A stretch of 64,000 bases of DNA, taken from contig MKWA01000024.1 of the NCBI GenBank assembly GCA_001899285.1, positions 1-64,000 of the forward strand, given 5' to 3'. The notes beneath the pieces are model-generated. The model saw nothing but the letters and a program-made list of their open reading frames with translations, was not told the origin of the DNA and ran no database searches. Positions 59,937 through 64,000 of the stretch are shown here, in pieces (within the stretch, counting starts at the first letter, position 1; each line of letters begins with the position of its first letter). This stretch comes from Rhizobiales bacterium 64-17 (GTDB lineage Bacteria > Pseudomonadota > Alphaproteobacteria > Rhizobiales > Xanthobacteraceae). Made by a program: the position numbers and the translations under genes.

Positions 59937-61259
59937 GTGACCTCTTCGCGCGATACCATTTTTGCTCTCTCGTCCGGACGGCCGCCGGCGGCGATCGCGG
60001 TGATTCGGATCTCCGGGCCGCGCGCCGGCGCGGCGCTGGAGGCGCTGACCGGCCGCATCCCGCCCGCGCGCAAGGGCGTGCTCGGCCGCATTCGTGAAAC
60101 GCCGGGCGGCGAGATGATCGACGAGGCGCTGGTGCTCTGGTTTCCGGGGCCGAATAGCGAGACCGGCGAGGACGTGGCCGAGTTGCAGTTGCATGGCGGG
60201 CCGGCGGTGATCGCCGCGACCCTGCGGGTGCTCGGCGCGATGGATGGGCTGCGGCTGGCCGAGGGGGGGGAGTTCACCCGGCGCGGGTTCGAGAACGGCA
60301 AGCTCGACTTGACGGCGGTGGAGGGGCTCGGCGATTTGATCGCCGCGGAGACCGATGCGCAGCGCCGGCAGGCATTCCAGCAGATGAAGGGGCTTCTGGG
60401 CGACCGCGCCGAGACCTGGCGGCGGCGGCTGGTCGAGGCGCTTGCTTTGGTCGAGGCGCGGATCGACTTTTCCGACGAGGCCGATGTGCCTGAGGATCTG
60501 CTGGGTCCGGCGCTGACGATTGTGCAGGGGCTGCGCGACGAGATCGCGGCGGCGCTGGCCGATGGCCGGCGTGGCGAGCGGTTGCGGGACGGGCTGATGG
60601 TGGCGGTGACGGGGCCGCCCAATGCCGGCAAATCGACCTTGCTGAACCGGCTGGCGCGGCGCGATGTGGCCATCGTCTCGCCGGTTCCCGGCACGACGCG
60701 CGACGTGATCGAGGTCCATCTTGATCTCAATGGGTATCCCGTGACTCTGCTCGATACCGCCGGTATTCGGGAATCGGCCGATCCGGTGGAGCAGGAGGGT
60801 ATTCGCCGGGCGCGCCAGCGGGCCGAGGCGGCGGATCTGATTCTCTGGCTTTCGGATTCGGGAGAAGAACCACCGTTCGGTTCTTCGACTCCAATTTTGA
60901 AGCTCCGAACCAAGGTTGATCTTCTTGACGAAAATGCGGACCAGAATTCATTTAATGAAAATAAGTTCGCTATTTCATCAAAATCAGATATCAATATTCA
61001 TCTTTTAATGGAGCGATTGGCCGCGTTCGCTGCATCATCCTTGCAGGGCCAGACGCCGGCTTTGGTGACGCGGGAGCGGCATCGCGGGTTGTTGCAGGCC
61101 ACCCTGGCCGGTCTGACCGAAGCTCTGGCGCATACCGAGCACGAACTGGTGGCGGAATCGCTGCGTCGGGCCGCCGATGCGCTGGGTCGGCTCACTGGCC
61201 GGATCGACGTAGAGGATGTGCTGGATGTGATCTTCCGGGATTTCTGCATTGGAAAGTAA
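59937..61259 (+). CDS. mnmE: tRNA modification GTPase MnmE
   Basis: 440-residue GTPase that with MnmG installs carboxymethylaminomethyl groups on U34 of tRNAs. The N-terminal folate-binding domain ([20 protein letters not shown]) precedes a helical domain and the inserted G domain: G1 [14 protein letters not shown]2 GTTRD, G3 DTAGIRES, and a variant G4 of TKVD. The C-terminus ends FCIGK with the conserved cysteine. The start is GTG at 59937. A stretch near 60865-61015, encoding the end of the G domain, is far more AT-rich than the rest. Eight consecutive G at 60264-60271 are in frame. Confidence 0.96.
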   Translation: MTSSRDTIFALSSGRPPAAIAVIRISGPRAGAALEALTGRIPPARKGVLGRIRETPGGEMIDEALVLWFPGPNSETGEDVAELQLHGGPAVIAATLRVLGAMDGLRLAEGGEFTRRGFENGKLDLTAVEGLGDLIAAETDAQRRQAFQQMKGLLGDRAETWRRRLVEALALVEARIDFSDEADVPEDLLGPALTIVQGLRDEIAAALADGRRGERLRDGLMVAVTGPPNAGKSTLLNRLARRDVAIVSPVPGTTRDVIEVHLDLNGYPVTLLDTAGIRESADPVEQEGIRRARQRAEAADLILWLSDSGEEPPFGSSTPILKLRTKVDLLDENADQNSFNENKFAISSKSDINIHLLMERLAAFAASSLQGQTPALVTRERHRGLLQATLAGLTEALAHTEHELVAESLRRAADALGRLTGRIDVEDVLDVIFRDFCIGK

Positions 61260-61268
61260 GCGGCGACT

Positions 61269-61284
61269 TGTTTCACGTGAAACA
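61269..61284. promoter_or_regulatory. parS: parS site 1 (ParB binding)
   Basis: TGTTTCACGTGAAACA is a perfect 16-base palindrome matching the chromosomal parS consensus TGTTNCACGTGNAACA. It lies 10 bases after the mnmE stop. Confidence 0.93.
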
Positions 61285-61366
61285 GGCCGGGCTTGCTGGG
61301 CGTAGTTCCCCGCAATGAATACAGAGTACGGCGGCCTGACAGGGGCTATGACTTCCTGTCCACCCG

Positions 61367-61408
61367 CATCCTGAGGAGGCCGCTGATCGGCCGTCTCGCA
61401 GGACGAGG
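61367..61408. repeat. Palindromic REP-like element (family A)
   Basis: CATCCTGAGGAGGCCGCTG followed by ATCGGCCGTCTCGCAGGACGAGG: the family A element, with outer arms similar to the copy at 21791-21837. The inner GGCC repeats pair with each other. Confidence 0.7.
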
Positions 61409-61427
61409 CGGCCCGGTGCCATGTCTT

Positions 61428-61479
61428 ATGGTTCGAGACGCCCGCGTTCGCGGGCGCCTCGGCGCGGTTCCCTCGTCAT
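61428..61479. repeat. Second REP-like palindrome, adjacent
   Basis: TATGGTTCGAGACGCCCGCG-TTCG-CGGGCGCCTC, then CCCTCGTCATGA. The core CGCCCGCG-TTCG-CGGGCG is a hairpin. The GTTCGAGACG arm resembles the TTCGAGACG arm of family A, so this is probably a diverged relative. Confidence 0.6.
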
Positions 61480-61492
61480 GAAGCCCTCGGTA

Positions 61493-61521
61493 TTGACTTT
61501 ATTCCTATTTTGTCGTAATCT
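61493..61521 (+). promoter_or_regulatory. Sigma-70-like promoter in mnmE-mnmG gap
   Basis: TTGACT (61493-61498) and TAATCT (61516-61521) with exactly 17 bases between them. The spacer is AT-rich in a GC-rich setting. A transcript would start near 61528 and run into the hairpin array. Confidence 0.55.
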
Positions 61522-61550
61522 CGCTTTGTCCTGCTCGGGAGGGGCGCTTC

Positions 61551-61706
61551 ATGAGGCGTTCTGAAGTGGAGCAGCTCGCCGAAGCCCTTCCGGGGCAGAG
61601 GTGGGGGCGCGGGCCGGAGATGTGGCCCGTGCACGATGCGGCGCCCGCGCGCAGGTCTCGCACCCTGCGTCCGGGACGCCCTGGGTTTGCCGTCCGCCCC
61701 AACTAA
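61551..61706 (+). CDS. Possible small ORF downstream of the promoter
   Basis: A 51-codon frame (MRRSEVEQLAEALPGQ at the start, ending FAVRPN) with GGGAGGGG six bases before the ATG. The product is rich in arginine and proline and has no recognisable domain. Its stop codon falls in the loop of the first hairpin of the structured region. It may equally be a chance frame in a non-coding repeat. Codon bias at third positions could not be assessed reliably on so short a frame. Confidence 0.25.
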   Translation: MRRSEVEQLAEALPGQRWGRGPEMWPVHDAAPARRSRTLRPGRPGFAVRPN

Positions 61707-61981
61707 GTGGGGCCGCCCGCAAGGGCTGGACGGGGTAGGACGAACGCGGGCCAAAGCCCGCGGGAGCCGGTGGGGTCCGATCCCGCAAGGATCGACAACT
61801 CCATCTGTCCGCGCCCCGGAAGCACGGTCCCGGGGAGCGAAATCGCCGCGATGATGGAGCGCCGCAAGGCGCGCGTGTCTCCGCTCGCACGGAGATGCGC
61901 TCCGGTGCTGCCGCGAGGTGGCATCGGTGGCTAAGACGTTGCGCTTCGCGGCGCTCCGTCCCCCTCGTCATGCGACGAGGG
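61691..61981 (+). ncRNA. Candidate structured RNA: array of consecutive hairpins between two parS sites
   Basis: Successive stems seen by eye: CGTCC (61691) with GGACG (61728-61732), enclosing GCCCCA/TGGGGC and GCCC-GCAA-GGGC as a three-way junction; CGCGGGC-CAAA-GCCCGCG (61745-61762); CGATCC-CGCAA-GGATCG (61778-61794); CCCCGG/CCGGGG (61814-61835); GCGCC-GCAA-GGCGC (61859-61872); TCTCCG-ctcgca-CGGAGA (61878-61895); a GU-containing stem capped by GCGA around 61910-61925; CCCTCGTC-ATGC-GACGAGGG (61962-61981). Three loops are GNRA tetraloops. I know no family with this layout. It could be a functional RNA or a dispersed repeat. The flanks (61527-61690 and 61982-62100) show no gene I can support. 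Confidence 0.5.
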
Positions 61982-62100
61982 AAGGAAAGGGCTTCCGGCG
62001 TCCCCGCGCCGCAAACAACAGGGGTGATTACGCATGCCTGCATGAACGCCGGGCACGACAGGAGCGGGCGAAACGACGGTTGGCCTACCTCAAGGTCCGT

Positions 62101-62116
62101 TGTTTCACGTGAAACA
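62101..62116. promoter_or_regulatory. parS: parS site 2 (ParB binding)
   Basis: A second exact TGTTTCACGTGAAACA palindrome, 832 bases from site 1 and 84 bases before the mnmG start. Confidence 0.93.
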
Positions 62117-62199
62117 CTTTACCGATCATCCCGGCCTTTGCTTTCGATCCGCCAAATCTATATGCCCATCCTCGCCGGCATCTGGAGCGGCTTCGCGAC

Positions 62200-64000
62200 A
62201 TGCAATTCGATGTGGTGGTGATCGGGGGCGGGCACGCCGGCTGTGAAGCCGCGGCGGCAGCCGCGCGCATGGGCGCGCGAACCGCGCTTTTGACCCATCG
62301 GTTCGACACCATCGGCGCCATGTCCTGCAATCCGGCCATCGGCGGCTTGGGCAAGGGCCATCTGGTGCGGGAAATCGATGCGCTCGACGGCCTGATGGGC
62401 CGCGTGGCGGATGCCGGCGGCATCCAGTTTCGCGTGCTCAATCGCCGCAAGGGTCCGGCGGTGCGTGGACCGCGCGCTCAGGCGGATCGCAAGCTTTATG
62501 CAACGGCGATGCAGACGGCGATCCGCGAAACGCAAAACCTCACGGTGATCGAAGGCGAGGCCGACGATCTGATCATCACCAACGATCGCATCGCCGGCGT
62601 TCGGCTCGCGGATGGCCGCGAACTGATCTGCGGCGCGGCGGTTCTCACCACCGGCACGTTTCTGCGCGGCCTCATTCATATCGGTGAGCAGCAGATTCCC
62701 GCCGGTCGCGTCGGTGAAGCGCCGGCGATGGGTTTGTCGCGCGCTCTGGAGCGCATCGGCTTCGCGCTCGGCCGTCTGAAAACCGGCACGCCGCCGCGGC
62801 TCGATGGCAAGAGCATCGACTGGCAGGCGCTGGAGATGCAGCCGGGCGACGATCCGCCCGAGCCGTTCTCGATGCTGACGGCTGCAATCAACACGCCGCA
62901 GATTCAGTGCGGCATCACGCGCACCAACGACGCGACGCATCAGATCATTCGCGACAACGTGCATCGCTCGCCGATGTATTCCGGACAGATCGCCAGTCGT
63001 GGTCCGCGTTATTGTCCGTCGGTCGAAGACAAGATCATGCGCTTCGGCGAGCGCGATGGTCATCAGATCTTCCTCGAGCCGGAAGGGCTCGATGACGACA
63101 CCGTTTATCCGAACGGCATTTCCACATCGCTGCCGGAAGACGTGCAGCGCGCGATTGTCGCCAGCATTCGCGGACTGGAAAAGACGCGCATCATTCGTCC
63201 CGGTTACGCGATCGAATACGATCATGTCGATCCGCGCGAATTGCAGCCGACGCTGGAAGCAAAGCGTATGCGCGGTTTGTTTCTCGCCGGACAGATCAAC
63301 GGCACAACGGGATACGAAGAAGCGGGCGCGCAGGGATTGCTCGCGGGATTGAACGCGGCGGCACGCGCGAGCGATAGCGATGCGATCACGTTCGATCGCG
63401 CGGAAGCCTATCTCGGCGTGATGATCGACGATCTCGTGACGCGCGGTGTCACCGAGCCGTATCGCATGTTCACGTCGCGCGCCGAATATCGTCTCGCATT
63501 GCGTGCCGACAATGCCGATCAGCGTTTGACGCAGAAGGGCATTGCGCTCGGCTGTGTCGGCGCGGAACGCGCGCACCATTTCACGCGCAAGAATGACGCA
63601 CTCAATGCGGCGCGCGATTTCGCCAAGTCGGTGTCGATCACGCCGAACCAGGCGAATGCGTTTGGTCTCGCGTTGAACAATGATGGACAGCGCCGCACGG
63701 CGTTCGAGCTGCTCGCCTATCCGACGATTGCGATCAGCGATCTCGCGCGCATCTGGCCGGAGCTTGGCGCGTTGCCATCGAAAATTGCGGAGCAGATCGA
63801 GATCGACGCGACCTATGATGTGTATCTGTCGCGGCAGGCGGCCGACATCGAATCCTATCGTCGCGATGAAAGCGTGATGCTGCCCGACGATCTCGATTAC
63901 GACGCGATCAAAGGCTTGTCGAACGAAGCGCGGCACAAGCTGGCGGCGCAGCGTCCGCGCACCATCGGTCATGCGGCGCGTCTCGATGGCGTGACGCCGG
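62200..64000 (+). CDS. mnmG: tRNA modification enzyme MnmG (GidA), 3' end missing
   Basis: 600 codons are present without a stop; about 20-25 residues are probably missing. It is the FAD-dependent partner of MnmE for cmnm5U34 synthesis. The N-terminal FAD motif is [20 protein letters not shown]; further conserved segments are [47 protein letters not shown], and the C-terminal [24 protein letters not shown] at 62183 may serve as ribosome binding site, at somewhat long spacing. In Rhizobiales rsmG, parA and parB normally follow, outside this window. Confidence 0.98.
   Translation, partial: MQFDVVVIGGGHAGCEAAAAAARMGARTALLTHRFDTIGAMSCNPAIGGLGKGHLVREIDALDGLMGRVADAGGIQFRVLNRRKGPAVRGPRAQADRKLYATAMQTAIRETQNLTVIEGEADDLIITNDRIAGVRLADGRELICGAAVLTTGTFLRGLIHIGEQQIPAGRVGEAPAMGLSRALERIGFALGRLKTGTPPRLDGKSIDWQALEMQPGDDPPEPFSMLTAAINTPQIQCGITRTNDATHQIIRDNVHRSPMYSGQIASRGPRYCPSVEDKIMRFGERDGHQIFLEPEGLDDDTVYPNGISTSLPEDVQRAIVASIRGLEKTRIIRPGYAIEYDHVDPRELQPTLEAKRMRGLFLAGQINGTTGYEEAGAQGLLAGLNAAARASDSDAITFDRAEAYLGVMIDDLVTRGVTEPYRMFTSRAEYRLALRADNADQRLTQKGIALGCVGAERAHHFTRKNDALNAARDFAKSVSITPNQANAFGLALNNDGQRRTAFELLAYPTIAISDLARIWPELGALPSKIAEQIEIDATYDVYLSRQAADIESYRRDESVMLPDDLDYDAIKGLSNEARHKLAAQRPRTIGHAARLDGVTP

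Noticed and set aside
59841-60719. 292-codon N-terminal extension of the DUF255 gene
   Set aside because: The extension lies antisense to mnmE and is rich in Arg, Pro and Gln. The family N-terminus starts at the internal methionine.
61549-62043. 164-codon minus-strand frame and plus-strand frames over the hairpin region
   Set aside because: Arg/Pro/Ala-rich translations, interrupted in all frames relative to the palindromes. The symmetry of the hairpins explains the open frames on both strands.
62158-63972. 604-codon minus-strand frame opposite mnmG
   Set aside because: mnmG on the plus strand has all family motifs, whereas the reverse frame has none.

Overview
This is a GC-rich chromosomal segment of an alphaproteobacterium, most likely a member of the Hyphomicrobiales (Rhizobiales) close to the Bradyrhizobium/Rhodopseudomonas/Xanthobacteraceae group. 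The evidence is the gene orders (hisB beside hslV-DUF2585-hslU; secB, dnaQ, coaE, maf and ppsR facing rho; mnmE-mnmG), the housekeeping protein sequences, and short palindromic repeats of types I associate with that group. Almost all of the window is core genome. I see no phage, insertion sequence, tRNA, rRNA or CRISPR array.

Layout. (1) 1-12.5 kb: a nitrate assimilation block on the minus strand. From its promoter end it reads nasT-nasS, a regulated leader with a sigma-54-type promoter, nrtA-nrtB-nrtD (uptake), an FAD oxidoreductase, nirA (nitrite reductase), an Fe-S/flavin reductase, nasA (nitrate reductase) and the first codons of cysG (siroheme). NasS and NasT are expected to sense nitrate/nitrite and release the nrtA leader from termination. 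(2) 12.9-20.5 kb: mixed housekeeping genes (nth, DUF2244, an AraC/O6-methylguanine methyltransferase fusion, a CoA-transferase, gpmA, dapB, pyrF, an FMN reductase, a PmtA-like methyltransferase). (3) 20.5-28.4 kb: heat-shock genes dnaK-dnaJ, grpE, hrcA, with rph and rdgB. (4) 28.5-40.3 kb: hemW, an LpoA-like lipoprotein, rsmI-yraN-gshB, comM behind a LexA-type box, a hybrid histidine kinase, an OlsB-like acyltransferase and coaA. (5) 40.3-44.5 kb: a compact his operon (hisB, DUF2628, hisH, hisA, a small membrane gene, hisF, hisE) running into coaA. (6) 44.6-51.2 kb: hslV-DUF2585-hslU, an Smr protein, mltA, a Tim44-domain protein, fxsA and secB. (7) 51.2-56.5 kb: dnaQ, coaE, maf and ppsR on the minus strand, facing hemJ and rho on the plus strand. 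(8) 56.6-64 kb: a GT87-like membrane protein, a DUF255 thioredoxin-fold protein, mnmE, and mnmG (cut by the window end).

Replication context. The ppsR/hemJ intergenic space at about 54.0-54.4 kb corresponds to where alphaproteobacterial chromosome origins are found (between hemE and the RP001/ppsR gene in Caulobacter). The nearest genes on each side are transcribed away from it. About 7 kb to the right, the 940-base mnmE-mnmG gap holds two perfect ParB-binding parS palindromes. The window therefore probably spans the origin and part of the centromere. hemE and aroE, usual members of this neighbourhood, are not present here.

The least explained element lies between the two parS sites: about 300 bases of consecutive near-perfect hairpins, several capped by GNRA tetraloops and including a three-way junction, placed downstream of a good sigma-70-like promoter. 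It looks like a structured RNA or an RNA-like dispersed repeat that I cannot assign to a known family.
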